Part shown: piece after piece, positions 8,525 to 17,775 of the stretch
How positions within the stretch are numbered: the stretch's first letter is position 1
Layout: each line of letters begins with the position of its first letter
NCBI GenBank assembly: GCA_039810885.1
Contig: JBDHXV010000021.1
Span: forward strand, 1-45,882
Reading direction: 5' to 3'
From: BJGO01 sp039810885
GTDB taxonomy: Bacteria > Bacteroidota > Bacteroidia > Chitinophagales > UBA10324
Length of the DNA stretch: 45,882 nt
Notes under the pieces: model-generated
The model's database searches: none
Seen by the model: only the letters and a program-made list of their open reading frames with translations
Told to the model about the DNA's origin: nothing
Translations under genes and position numbers: made by a program

Positions 8525-9307
8525 TTATTGTCGCGGTACTTTAGATATATCGTTAGAAATATAGACATCTACCGGCTCGCCCGGTTTTATCATGTTATTG
8601 GCAGAAGAAGGGTCGGGAATTTGTTTATAAATGTATGCCGATAACGAATCGGAGCGTACCGTATTGTCTGCGGTTATCACTCCGAGATTCAGCCCTACCC
8701 CATCCAGTACAAACTTAGCTTCCATTAGGGTTAAGCCAACTAAGGTTGGTACTTCAATGTCTGATAGGCCCAGCCCGTCACCAAGTACTAAGTCAATGGA
8801 AGAACCTTTTGAAACCCAATCTCCAAATTTGATACTTACCCCATTAATCTGTTGATCAAGAACCGCGTTTTGTGCCAAATCCGGTTTGTATATTAATCTA
8901 CCAACTTTAAGTCCATAATTATTCAATATCATTCCGGCTTGTTTAAGGGAAACGTCTTTTAAGTCGGGCATCTTCACCTTGGGGGGGTGCTTAGCATTTA
9001 TGGTTAGGTAAATTGTACGTTCGTCTTTTACTTTACGGTTAGCTTTTGGATTTTGATCAATAACACTAAGCGGTAATAGCTTGTCACTGTAGGATGAATC
9101 TACAATCTGATATTGCATGTTTTTATTCTTCAGTATCTGCATAACTTCAGGAATGCTCTTTCCGGTCAGGTCGGGCACCGTAATGGTTTGCCCATGGGCT
9201 GTATATTTCTGAATAAAGAAAACAGTAAGTAAAAACAATCCGACTATTGTAGCTATAACTGCTAAGAAATGCAGTAAAAATGTTCTGCTGAATAAGAACT
9301 TAAACAT
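8525..9307 (-). CDS. PASTA-domain protein with one membrane anchor
   Basis: 260 residues. A short cytoplasmic start and one membrane helix (about residues 10-30) are followed by three PASTA repeats: about 40-105 (VPDLTGKSIPEVMQ), 112-180 (MPDLKDVSLKQAG) and 183-255 (VPTLVGLTLMEAK). PASTA domains in other bacteria bind peptidoglycan or lipid II. Here no kinase or transpeptidase domain is attached, so it could be an accessory cell-wall sensor. It lies four bases after the Ddl-like gene, which supports a peptidoglycan link. A C7 run in the second repeat is intact. Confidence 0.82.
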   Translation of the reverse strand: MFKFLFSRTFLLHFLAVIATIVGLFLLTVFFIQKYTAHGQTITVPDLTGKSIPEVMQILKNKNMQYQIVDSSYSDKLLPLSVIDQNPKANRKVKDERTIYLTINAKHPPKVKMPDLKDVSLKQAGMILNNYGLKVGRLIYKPDLAQNAVLDQQINGVSIKFGDWVSKGSSIDLVLGDGLGLSDIEVPTLVGLTLMEAKFVLDGVGLNLGVITADNTVRSDSLSAYIYKQIPDPSSANNMIKPGEPVDVYISNDISKVPRQ

Positions 9308-9311
9308 TCGA

Positions 9312-11984
9312 TTAATTGACGAGGCTTTCTTTTTTGTTAAAGCTAAAGTTTAAAATCTTATCTATAAAATCATAAGGCTTGTAGTTGTGCAATGCGGCCT
9401 GGTGGAAAATGCATGTTGCGGGAGTCATACCCGGAAGCGAGTTAATTTCAATCACAATTGTTTCTGTGCGATTATCAGGATATATTCTGACAAAAGCATC
9501 TATCCGACAATAACCGGTAACATTCAGTATGCGAGCTGCTTTTTCCAAATCGTTTTTTACTTGCCTCATAATTTTTTCATAAGCTATAGGGTCTTTTGAA
9601 AAGCGCGCCGGCGTAATATTCAGTCCCTCTCCGGCTAAAAACTTTTCTTCTAACGAGAGCACATCGTTTACTGCAAGTGTTTCAGAAGGTTCAAACATTT
9701 CATAAACGATATTTCCTTTTTCATCAAGATGTGTAAGCAACCCTCCGGTTATTTCTAAAAAGTGCATTGCACCATTAGCACTTATCAAGTCTTCAACCAG
9801 AAACACTTCTTTGCGAGGAAATTCCTCTCCGGGTTTTAATTTTAGAACTTCCGACAATGATGAGTTTAATTCCTCAACATCCCTGAACATTAATCTGGCA
9901 AAAGCTTTTAGCTCTGCTTCATTTCTAATTTTCTTTACTGCTGAGCTACAACCATCGTCAACAGGTTTTACAATAACGGGGAAGCGATGCTGCGTTAAAA
10001 TACTCTTAATGAATTGCTCCTCGTCATCTTTCCATTCTGTTTTAGTTACAACAGATTGTTTGGAAATACTCATACCTTGATGTAAAAGCAACTGATTGGT
10101 GATGTATTTATTAATCGTTTTTTCTGAAGAATCTGGAGTGCTGCCATTGTAAACTAATCCGACCTTATCCAATTCTTTCTGTATCGTTCCATCTTCTCCG
10201 GGGCGTCCGTGCAGTGCTATAAAAACAGCCTGAACTTTTTGAGAAAGCTCCTTAAAGCTAAATTGCCTGGGCTCGAAGCGATAGCCTTTTGTAGCAAAGT
10301 GACTGGTGATGCCTTTACACAACTCTTTTATATTTTCAATTACGGTATGTTTACTATACAGTTTAATCTTTTCAGCAATATCATCTGCATTATCTTTGAG
10401 TAATATATTAATCGGAATTTGCCAGAGTGAATATTCTTTACTATTTCCTACAACGAAAATGGGTATAGGTTCATACTTGTCAGAGGAAGAAAGTTTTTCA
10501 TAAATATTACGTCCACTCTCTACTGAGATATGACGCTCGGAGGAGTAGCCTCCAAGAAACACTGCAACTTTTATTTTTTTTATCTCTGACTTAGATTCTG
10601 AAAGCATTTGCTCTTCAAGTTGCCTTAATAACTTTTCGGCTTCAAAAACTTTAAAGCCACAGCGTCTGCGCTCATGGAGCGAAGTGTAGAGAATATAAGT
10701 AAGAAACTGCGAAGGATTCAACCCTATTTCGGCTGCCTGATGAAAGAAAAAAGAAGAGGGTAGCATTCCCGAAGTTGTATTCGGGTCATTAAGAATAATG
10801 CTGCCGTCTTGTTTGTAGAATCCGTCAATGCGGGCATAAACGTTAAATTCAAAAAGGCGGAACAAGCGCTCGCATTCAAGTCGGATGCGATTAATTTCAG
10901 TGTCGGATAATCGTATTGGTGTAATCTTTCGTGAGAGCCCCGCAAGATATTTAGAACGATAATCAAACAACTCTTTACCCTTAACAATCTCTGTTGGTGG
11001 CAATGCAATCGGCACCCCCTTCTCATCTTGTATCACTATACACGAGAACTCTTTGCCCTCAATAAATTCTTCAACCAGCAATTCATATTCTCCATCATAA
11101 GCCTTTAACAACAACTCCTCAGCGTCGGAATTATTCAAATACTGAAACAATTCTTGCGGGTGATAAAAAATTTGATCACGAATTAGAACGGGAAAACCTA
11201 ATTGGTCACGGATATCGGTGAGTCTTTGAAGAAACTGATATTGCTCTTCTTTAGACCATTTGCGCCACTGGCTCATATTGAGTCGCTTGCAAAAAAATGC
11301 TTTTTGTATAGCCTGATTCACTTCTTCTTCATCATCTTTCATTAATATGCTGACTCCAATTGAGCTTCCCTGATTAGCCGGCCGGATGACACAAGGGAAT
11401 CCAATTTCATTTTTTATTTGTGTATAAATAGGTAAACCTTGCTCCCACTCACTTCTGCTTACAGTAAAATAGCTTGTCGCAGTAAAGCCCGATAGATTCA
11501 TAAACTTTTTTTGCACTGCTTTATTCATACCTATTGCTGAAGGCAGAACGCCCGATCCGGTATAGGGAATGTTCAAGAATTCGAGTAAGCCTTGGATGCT
11601 GCCATCCTCACCCGATGAGCCGTGCAATGCGAGAAATGCCATATCTATCTTCGCTGTCAGCTCTTCGTGTAACACTCGTTTTCCGACAGAACTAATAATG
11701 GAATTCTTTTGCTCACGCGATATTTTCCCTAAAGATTCCAAATAGATCTGAAAAGGATAATCTGATGTTGTATGAAAAGAAATGGATGGATAAAAATCTC
11801 GTATGGTTCCTTTGTATATATATTTCCAATCCAGTTCTATAAGTTCATTGTCTGAATCCACGAAGATGGGAATGGCTTCAAACAGAGTTTTATCTAAATT
11901 ATCATATACCGTTCTGCCACCGGCAAATGAAATCTCACGCTCTCTAGAAGAGCCGCCGAAGAAAATTCCAACTCGAAGTTTCAT
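9312..11984 (-). CDS. Tandem D-alanine--D-alanine ligase-like fusion
   Basis: 890 residues, over twice the normal Ddl length (about 310-370). Two ATP-grasp Ddl-like halves lie in tandem. Half one (about 1-460) has FFGGSSREREIS, ALHGSSGEDGSIQG, YTGSGVLPSA, RPANQGSSIGVS, VEEFIEGKEFSC and NDPNTTSGM. Half two (about 475-885) has FLGGYSSERHIS, ALHGRPGEDGTIQ, KPVDDGCSSAV, RIDAF and EINSLPGMTP. Canonical Ddl has EVNT..PG for metal binding: half one has DPNT instead, while half two keeps EIN but has lost the YTGSG segment and the E-FI-G-E motif. The family makes the D-Ala-D-Ala dipeptide of peptidoglycan. Which half is active is not clear. First gene of its operon. Confidence 0.85.
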   Translation of the reverse strand: MKLRVGIFFGGSSREREISFAGGRTVYDNLDKTLFEAIPIFVDSDNELIELDWKYIYKGTIRDFYPSISFHTTSDYPFQIYLESLGKISREQKNSIISSVGKRVLHEELTAKIDMAFLALHGSSGEDGSIQGLLEFLNIPYTGSGVLPSAIGMNKAVQKKFMNLSGFTATSYFTVSRSEWEQGLPIYTQIKNEIGFPCVIRPANQGSSIGVSILMKDDEEEVNQAIQKAFFCKRLNMSQWRKWSKEEQYQFLQRLTDIRDQLGFPVLIRDQIFYHPQELFQYLNNSDAEELLLKAYDGEYELLVEEFIEGKEFSCIVIQDEKGVPIALPPTEIVKGKELFDYRSKYLAGLSRKITPIRLSDTEINRIRLECERLFRLFEFNVYARIDGFYKQDGSIILNDPNTTSGMLPSSFFFHQAAEIGLNPSQFLTYILYTSLHERRRCGFKVFEAEKLLRQLEEQMLSESKSEIKKIKVAVFLGGYSSERHISVESGRNIYEKLSSSDKYEPIPIFVVGNSKEYSLWQIPINILLKDNADDIAEKIKLYSKHTVIENIKELCKGITSHFATKGYRFEPRQFSFKELSQKVQAVFIALHGRPGEDGTIQKELDKVGLVYNGSTPDSSEKTINKYITNQLLLHQGMSISKQSVVTKTEWKDDEEQFIKSILTQHRFPVIVKPVDDGCSSAVKKIRNEAELKAFARLMFRDVEELNSSLSEVLKLKPGEEFPRKEVFLVEDLISANGAMHFLEITGGLLTHLDEKGNIVYEMFEPSETLAVNDVLSLEEKFLAGEGLNITPARFSKDPIAYEKIMRQVKNDLEKAARILNVTGYCRIDAFVRIYPDNRTETIVIEINSLPGMTPATCIFHQAALHNYKPYDFIDKILNFSFNKKESLVN

Positions 11985-11988
11985 ATAA

Positions 11989-11996
11989 CAAAGTTA
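11989..11996 (-). promoter_or_regulatory. -7 promoter element immediately upstream of the Ddl-like gene
   Basis: The minus strand reads TAACTTTG, matching TAnnTTTG, only four bases before the ATG. If used, the transcript would be nearly leaderless. It lies inside a small palindrome ATAAC-AAA-GTTAT. No TTG is found at the 19-base spacing. Confidence 0.3.
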
Positions 11997-12034
11997 TGCT
12001 TATGTACGTGGCAGATGGTAGTTTATTATTTACT

Positions 12035-12054
12035 TTCACGTTACTAGTCGTGAA
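12035..12054. repeat. Inverted repeat in the ddl/12122 divergent spacer
   Basis: TTCACG and CGTGAA (six-base arms, eight-base loop) lie about 70 bases upstream of the gene at 12122 and about 50 bases upstream of the Ddl-like gene. It has no T tract, so it is not a terminator. It could be an operator or chance. Confidence 0.25.
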
Positions 12055-12121
12055 TTGTATTTAAAAAACTACTTGTAAAGGCACGATATTGGTTTAAATT
12101 GCGTCAAGAATTAATTAACCG

Positions 12122-12595
12122 ATGAAATCCATTTTCGCAACTCTTATTATTACTTTATCTATATTGAAGGGGGCAACGTATGCGCAAAGCACCATATCAT
12201 CGCCCAATACCGAAACTGCTTTTTTAAATTACGATTATCGCTTTCAACGTTCAGGTTATGAGAAGGTTGAAGGTAGAATGATCTACAATTATCTAAAACA
12301 GCCATTAAAACTTTATTTTACCATCGATTCTCTCTATGATTATATGTTTGTGGCGATGTGTGATTCGTCAACTGAAGGATTACGTGCAGAATTTTATGTC
12401 GATAATGAAAGTTCTCCCTTTGTCATCAGCGACGGCTCAGAAATTATCCCAGAGTATAATTCAAAAATTACGTTGGTACCTCTTAATCATAACTCTCACT
12501 ACGGAACGATTACTGTAATTCTGGAATTACAAGGCAAGGTAGCAGCTAATGAGCCTTCGTATTACTTGTTGGTTCGAAAGAAGAAAACAGATTAA
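12122..12595 (+). CDS. Small exported protein of unknown function
   Basis: 157 residues. A signal peptide (MKSIFATLIITLSILKGATYAQ) ends at an Ala-x-Ala-like site with Gln, typical of Bacteroidota exported proteins. The mature part is beta-rich (IYNYLKQPLKLYFTID, SKITLVPLNHNSHYGTITVILEL) and has no lipobox, no T9SS sorting domain and no motif that I recognise. It is monocistronic, and its stop abuts the lon stop of the opposite strand with no gap. Probably periplasmic; I cannot name a function. Confidence 0.7.
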   Translation: MKSIFATLIITLSILKGATYAQSTISSPNTETAFLNYDYRFQRSGYEKVEGRMIYNYLKQPLKLYFTIDSLYDYMFVAMCDSSTEGLRAEFYVDNESSPFVISDGSEIIPEYNSKITLVPLNHNSHYGTITVILELQGKVAANEPSYYLLVRKKKTD

Positions 12596-15034
12596 TTATT
12601 TCTTCTTTGAAGTTTTCTTACCTGAACTATTCAATGCTATTTCTAATACCTCATCCATATCTTGAACATAATAAAACTTCATGCCCTTGATAAACTCCGG
12701 CTGTATTTCATCTACATCTTTTTGATTTAGGTAGCAAAGAAGAATCTCTTTCATCCCGGCCCTGCGTGCAGCTAATATCTTCTCTTTAATGCCCCCAACA
12801 GGCAATACTTTACCGCGTAGCGTAATCTCTCCTGTCATTGCTAAATAAGGTTTTACCTTTTTGCCTGTAAGGCCGGAGGCCAACGCCGTTAACATAGTTA
12901 CACCTGCAGACGGACCATCTTTCGGTATGGCGCCTTCCGGTACATGAATATGGATATCGTGCTTCTCAAATGCATCCGACTTAATATTATATTTTTCAGT
13001 ATTGGCTTTTAAATAAGTCAACGCCGTAGATGCAGATTCTTTCATAACATCGCCGAGATTGCCTGTTAATTTTAAATTCCCTTTGCCTGATGCTATTGAA
13101 GATTCGATAAATAGAATTTCTCCTCCAATACTTGTCCATGCTAAACCAATAGCTACTCCTGCAGGGTTTGATTCTGTGTAAATGTCTTTATCAAAACGGC
13201 GTGACCCTAATATTTTTATTACTGCTTTATCGTCTATCTTAAATGTCTTTGCGACACCCATCGTATATTCTTTAGCCACATAACGCATCACGGAGGCAAT
13301 CTTTCTTGATAAATCCCGCACGCCGCTTTCGCGAGTATAGTCTTCAATCATTTTGATTAATCCGCTATCGGTAATGCTAACCATCTTGGGTTTAATGCCA
13401 TGCGCTGCCATCTCTTTGGGGATTAAATGTCGTTTAGCGATTTGCAATTTCTCTTCCATAGAATACCCGCTCAGTTCAATAATTTCCATACGATCACGCA
13501 GGGCAGGTTGTATAGTTGCTAAGGAGTTCGCCGTTGCAATAAACATTACTTTAGATAAATCATATTCCAGCTCTACATAATTGTCGTTGAAATTACTGTT
13601 TTGTTCAGGGTCTAATACTTCAAGTAACGCAGATGAAGGATCGCCGCGATAATCGTTACCTACTTTATCAATTTCATCTAATACAAAAACAGGGTTTGAT
13701 GATTTTGCCTTTTTTATAGACTGAATGATTCGTCCAGGCATTGCTCCAATATAAGTTCTGCGATGGCCTCTAATTTCTGCCTCGTCATGAAGTCCACCCA
13801 ATGCCATCCGCACATAATTCCGGTTCAATGCTTTGGCAATAGATCTGCCTAACGAAGTTTTACCAACTCCGGGCGGGCCGACAAAACAAAGTATAGGTGA
13901 TTTTAGGTCCCCCTTTAATTTCAACACAGCGAGATATTCCAGAATGCGTTCTTTAATTTTATCCATTCCGTAGTGTTCTTCGTCTAAGGTTTGTTTTGCT
14001 TTCTTTATGTCGAAAACATCTTTTGTTATTTCATTCCATGGTAAATCGAGCAATAACTCCAAATAATTTAATAACACACCATATTCCGCTGCTGCAGGGT
14101 TCATACGTTCCAACTTAGCCAGTTCCCGTTCAAAATGTTCAGCCGTTTCTTTACTCCATTGTTTATTTGATGCTTGTGTACGTAAATTCTTAATCAGCAA
14201 GGCATTCGGGTCGCCTCCCAATTCCTCTTGTATCGTTTTCATTTGCTGGTTCAAGAAATAATCACGCTGTTGTTTTTCTATATCCGTGCGTACTTTATTT
14301 TGAATCTTGTTTTTTAGCTCCAGCATGTTAATCTCATTCTGCAAATGTTTTAACACCATCTCTGCACGTACTTTCAGATTAGGTTCTTCCAAAATGCTCT
14401 GCTTAAGCTTTAAGTCCACTTGTAAGTTATTAGAAATGAAATTGAGTAAAAAAGTATTTGACTCAATGTTCTTTAACACAATGGAAGCCTCAGAAGGTAT
14501 GTTAGGCGACAAGTTAATGGCATTGGTAGCCATATCACGAATCGTAGATATCAGTGCATTATACTCCTTATCAGATTCATCGGGCATTATATCTACCAAT
14601 GAAACAATTCTTGCGCGGAAGTAAGGCTCTTCAGATATCTTATCAACGATTTTAAATCGGGTCTTTCCTTGTATGATAACCGTTGTGCTGCCGTCTGGCA
14701 TCTTAATCATACGCAAGATGCGAGCAATGGTGCCTACTGCGTTTAACTCTTCGAACTTAGGTTCTTCAATGCTGACATCTACTTGTGCGGTTACACCAAT
14801 CAGTTTGTCTTTAGCATGCGCTTCCTTAACTGCTTTTATAGATTTATCGCGCCCTACGGTTATGGGGATAACTACCCCTGGAAATAACACTGTGTTGCGT
14901 AAGGGCAGCACGGGGATTTCATCAGGATATTCAATTTTCTTATTTGCGTTTTCCTCCTCTATAGTCATGAGTGGGGCAAACTCTTGATCTTCATCAAAGT
15001 TGCCGCCAAGTATAAAATGTTCTAAACCTTCCAT
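12596..15034 (-). CDS. lon: ATP-dependent Lon protease
   Basis: 812 residues, normal length. Lon degrades misfolded and regulatory proteins in the cytoplasm. The N-terminal substrate domain begins at IPVLPLRNTVLFPGVVIPI, then a coiled region, then an AAA+ module with GPPGVGKTSLG (Walker A) and PVFVLDEIDKVG (Walker B). The protease domain has the catalytic Ser in PKDGPSAGVTM and the Lys 43 residues further on in GGIKEKI, the same spacing as in E. coli. A Lys/Ser-rich tail (GKKTSKKK) ends it. It follows clpB by nine bases, so the two are probably one operon. Confidence 0.96.
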   Translation of the reverse strand: MEGLEHFILGGNFDEDQEFAPLMTIEEENANKKIEYPDEIPVLPLRNTVLFPGVVIPITVGRDKSIKAVKEAHAKDKLIGVTAQVDVSIEEPKFEELNAVGTIARILRMIKMPDGSTTVIIQGKTRFKIVDKISEEPYFRARIVSLVDIMPDESDKEYNALISTIRDMATNAINLSPNIPSEASIVLKNIESNTFLLNFISNNLQVDLKLKQSILEEPNLKVRAEMVLKHLQNEINMLELKNKIQNKVRTDIEKQQRDYFLNQQMKTIQEELGGDPNALLIKNLRTQASNKQWSKETAEHFERELAKLERMNPAAAEYGVLLNYLELLLDLPWNEITKDVFDIKKAKQTLDEEHYGMDKIKERILEYLAVLKLKGDLKSPILCFVGPPGVGKTSLGRSIAKALNRNYVRMALGGLHDEAEIRGHRRTYIGAMPGRIIQSIKKAKSSNPVFVLDEIDKVGNDYRGDPSSALLEVLDPEQNSNFNDNYVELEYDLSKVMFIATANSLATIQPALRDRMEIIELSGYSMEEKLQIAKRHLIPKEMAAHGIKPKMVSITDSGLIKMIEDYTRESGVRDLSRKIASVMRYVAKEYTMGVAKTFKIDDKAVIKILGSRRFDKDIYTESNPAGVAIGLAWTSIGGEILFIESSIASGKGNLKLTGNLGDVMKESASTALTYLKANTEKYNIKSDAFEKHDIHIHVPEGAIPKDGPSAGVTMLTALASGLTGKKVKPYLAMTGEITLRGKVLPVGGIKEKILAARRAGMKEILLCYLNQKDVDEIQPEFIKGMKFYYVQDMDEVLEIALNSSGKKTSKKK

Positions 15035-15043
15035 GTGCTGTAC

Positions 15044-17656
15044 TTAGGGTACGAATTCTGTTATTGTATTAGTAAATAATATATTTCCTTGCGAATCTGT
15101 GTCAAGCAATAATACTTTATCTGTTTGTATTTCACCTGCAAGAATTTTTTTAGACAGTACATTCACGATTTCCTTTTGTATAAATCGCTTTAATGGCCTT
15201 GCTCCATATTGAGGATCAAAACCTTCTTCGGCTATATGTTCCACAAGATTATAGGTATATTCCAGACGTATCTGATTCTCTGCCAGCAACTTTTTTAGTT
15301 GTTCTAACTGTATGTGTACAATACCTGCGATTTCATCTTGCATCAGCGGAGCAAACATAATAATTTCATCTATGCGATTTAAAAACTCCGGGCGCATGCT
15401 CTTTTTTAGCAGATCTATCACTTCGATTTTTGTAGTCTCCATGATGCTCCATTTATTGTTAGCATTAACCTTTTCAAAATTTTCTTGAATCAGAGTTGAA
15501 CCCATGTTCGATGTCATAATGATGATCGTATTCTTAAAATTTACCACACGCCCTTTGTTATCGGTTAAACGCCCGTCATCGAGTACTTGTAATAATATGT
15601 TGAACACATCCGGGTGTGCTTTCTCTATTTCATCCAATAGAATAACACTGTATGGCTTGCGACGTACTGCTTCGGTTAACTGACCGCCTTCGTCATAACC
15701 TACGTACCCCGGAGGAGCCCCCACCAAACGCGAAACAGCATGACGTTCTTGATATTCACTCATATCAATTCGAGTCATAGCATTATCATCGTTAAAGAGT
15801 ACTTGTGCCAGTGCTTTAGCTAACTCGGTTTTGCCCACACCGGTTGTTCCTAAAAAGATGAAAGAACCGATAGGTTTGCGAGAATCTTGCAATCCTGCGC
15901 GGCTGCGGCGAATAGCATCTGCTACGGCCGTTACTGCTTCGTCTTGCCCTACTACTCGTTTGTGCAACTCTTCTTCTAGATGTAATAATTTTTCACGTTC
16001 ACTCTGTAGCATTCGGCTCACGGGAATGCCTGTCCATTTAGAAACAATTTCGGCAATATCTTCAGCTTCTACCTCTTCTTTCATTATCCTTTTGGTATCG
16101 TCCTTTGTGTGTAGTTCTATCTCTATCACCTTTAATCGGTCTTCTGCCTCTTTAATTTTACCGTAACGTATTTCCGCTACTTTACCATAATCACCGCTGC
16201 GTTCGGCCTGCTCTGCTTGTAACTTCAATTGCTCAATTTGTGATTTAATATTCTGAACTTGATCGACTTGTTCCTTCTCTGCTTTCCACTTCGCTTTGAA
16301 TGCATCACGTTGTGTAATGAGTTCCCCAATCTCTTTCGATAGCTCAGCAACTTTCTTCGTATCGTTCTCTCGCTTAATTGCTTCTCGTTCTATTTCCAGT
16401 TGGCGGATTTTACGCTCTAATTCATCTAATTCCTCCGGTAATGAATCCATTTCAAGTCGCAATTTCGCAGCCGCTTCATCCACCAGGTCTATGGCTTTAT
16501 CCGGCAAGAAGCGATCGTTGATGTAGCGTTGAGAGAGTTCAACTGCCGCAATAATTGCTTCATCTTTGATGCGCACTTTATGGTGATTTTCGTAGCGTTC
16601 TTTCAAACCGCGTAATATAGAAATAGCGGAGTCTTGATCAGGTTCATCAATCATTACTTTCTGAAAACGACGCTCTAAGGCTTTGTCCTTTTCAAAGTAC
16701 TTCTGATACTCATTCAAAGTAGTAGCACCTATCGTACGCAGTTCTCCGCGTGCCAAGGCCGGCTTTAGAATATTTGCCGCATCCATGGTGCCCTCGGTTG
16801 CTCCCGCACCTATCAAAGTATGTATCTCATCAATAAATAATATGACTTTCCCGTCTGATTGTGTTACTTCCTTAATCGTTGCTTTCAATCGTTCTTCAAA
16901 TTCACCCCGATATTTTGCACCCGCCATTAATGCGCCCATGTCAAGAGCATAGATAATTTTAGGTTTTAAATTTTCAGGGACATCTCCATTTACTATGCGA
17001 TGGGCAATACCCTCTGCTATTGCGGTCTTTCCTACACCCGGCTCACCTACGAGAATAGGATTATTCTTCGTGCGGCGAGAGAGTATGTGTAAGACACGGC
17101 GTATTTCCTCGTCACGTCCAATTACCGGATCCAGTTTTCCTGTTTCAGCACGTTCGTTCAAATTAATAGCATACTTATTCAAAGCATTAAATGTAGTATC
17201 CGCGCTCTGACTGTCAATAGTGCTGCCCTTGCGCAGTTCTGCAATGGCTTGTTTTAATGTCTTTTCATTTAAACCGGCATCTTTGAGCAACGTAGCCGTG
17301 CTATCCTTTCCGGTCAGCAGCCCAATGAGAATATGTTCTACCGATACAAATTCATCTTTAAAATCACGTATGCTGCTTTGTGCACGAAGTAACGCTTGCG
17401 ATGCGGCATTCGATAATGCAATGTCACCCCCTTCGGCACGTGATAGTTTATTTAATGCCTCATTTACTTTACTGTTGATGATAGAAATATTAGCTTCTGA
17501 TTTTTTAAGTAAATACGGAATTACATCTTCATCTTGCTCAAGTAATGCCTTTAATATGTGTGTAGTCTCAATTACAGGGTTTCCGTTGTCAAAAGCTAAC
17601 TGTTGCGCTTGTTGAATAACTTCCTGTGCTTTAATAGTGAATTTATTTAGGTTCAT
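15044..17656 (-). CDS. clpB: ATP-dependent disaggregase ClpB
   Basis: 870 residues, full length. With DnaK, ClpB pulls proteins out of aggregates. The order is Clp N-domain (about 1-145), first AAA+ with GEPGVGKTAIAEG and VILFIDEIHTLIGAG, a long coiled-coil middle domain (about 410-525, rich in Glu/Lys/Arg) that separates ClpB from ClpA/ClpC, second AAA+ with GTTGVGKTELAKAL and VILLDEIEKAHPDV, and a C-terminal domain with GARPLKRFIQKEI. It is first in the clpB-lon operon and divergent from queG. The spacer holds a 14-base palindrome and a near-consensus -7 element. Confidence 0.96.
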   Translation of the reverse strand: MNLNKFTIKAQEVIQQAQQLAFDNGNPVIETTHILKALLEQDEDVIPYLLKKSEANISIINSKVNEALNKLSRAEGGDIALSNAASQALLRAQSSIRDFKDEFVSVEHILIGLLTGKDSTATLLKDAGLNEKTLKQAIAELRKGSTIDSQSADTTFNALNKYAINLNERAETGKLDPVIGRDEEIRRVLHILSRRTKNNPILVGEPGVGKTAIAEGIAHRIVNGDVPENLKPKIIYALDMGALMAGAKYRGEFEERLKATIKEVTQSDGKVILFIDEIHTLIGAGATEGTMDAANILKPALARGELRTIGATTLNEYQKYFEKDKALERRFQKVMIDEPDQDSAISILRGLKERYENHHKVRIKDEAIIAAVELSQRYINDRFLPDKAIDLVDEAAAKLRLEMDSLPEELDELERKIRQLEIEREAIKRENDTKKVAELSKEIGELITQRDAFKAKWKAEKEQVDQVQNIKSQIEQLKLQAEQAERSGDYGKVAEIRYGKIKEAEDRLKVIEIELHTKDDTKRIMKEEVEAEDIAEIVSKWTGIPVSRMLQSEREKLLHLEEELHKRVVGQDEAVTAVADAIRRSRAGLQDSRKPIGSFIFLGTTGVGKTELAKALAQVLFNDDNAMTRIDMSEYQERHAVSRLVGAPPGYVGYDEGGQLTEAVRRKPYSVILLDEIEKAHPDVFNILLQVLDDGRLTDNKGRVVNFKNTIIIMTSNMGSTLIQENFEKVNANNKWSIMETTKIEVIDLLKKSMRPEFLNRIDEIIMFAPLMQDEIAGIVHIQLEQLKKLLAENQIRLEYTYNLVEHIAEEGFDPQYGARPLKRFIQKEIVNVLSKKILAGEIQTDKVLLLDTDSQGNILFTNTITEFVP

Positions 17657-17694
17657 CGTATTGAATTAGCACTGCAACTCATCAAAGAAATTGC

Positions 17695-17721
17695 CAAAAA
17701 ATAACAATCCGATTTATCGGA
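17695..17721 (-). promoter_or_regulatory. Candidate clpB promoter region with palindrome
   Basis: On the minus strand TATTTTTTG (17703-17695) is one base longer than the -7 consensus TAnnTTTG. Directly upstream lies a perfect palindrome TCCGAT-TT-ATCGGA (17708-17721), where a regulator could cover the -33 region. This is not the CIRCE sequence of HrcA. The regulator is unknown. Confidence 0.3.
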
Positions 17722-17775
17722 AATTATGTCGTATTCGTGCTAATTTTCAGGACTTAATGACCATTCCCCCATTTA

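Noticed and set aside
8981..8987. Run of seven G (C7 on the coding strand) in the PASTA gene, possible phase-variation tract
   Set aside because: The frame is intact on both sides, the repeat encodes the normal His-Pro-Pro-Lys of a PASTA domain, and a single C7 is not enough to claim variation.
12596..17656. Long open frames on the plus strand opposite lon and clpB
   Set aside because: They are Ser/Arg/Leu-rich antisense shadows with no start signals and no family features; lon and clpB account fully for the sequence.
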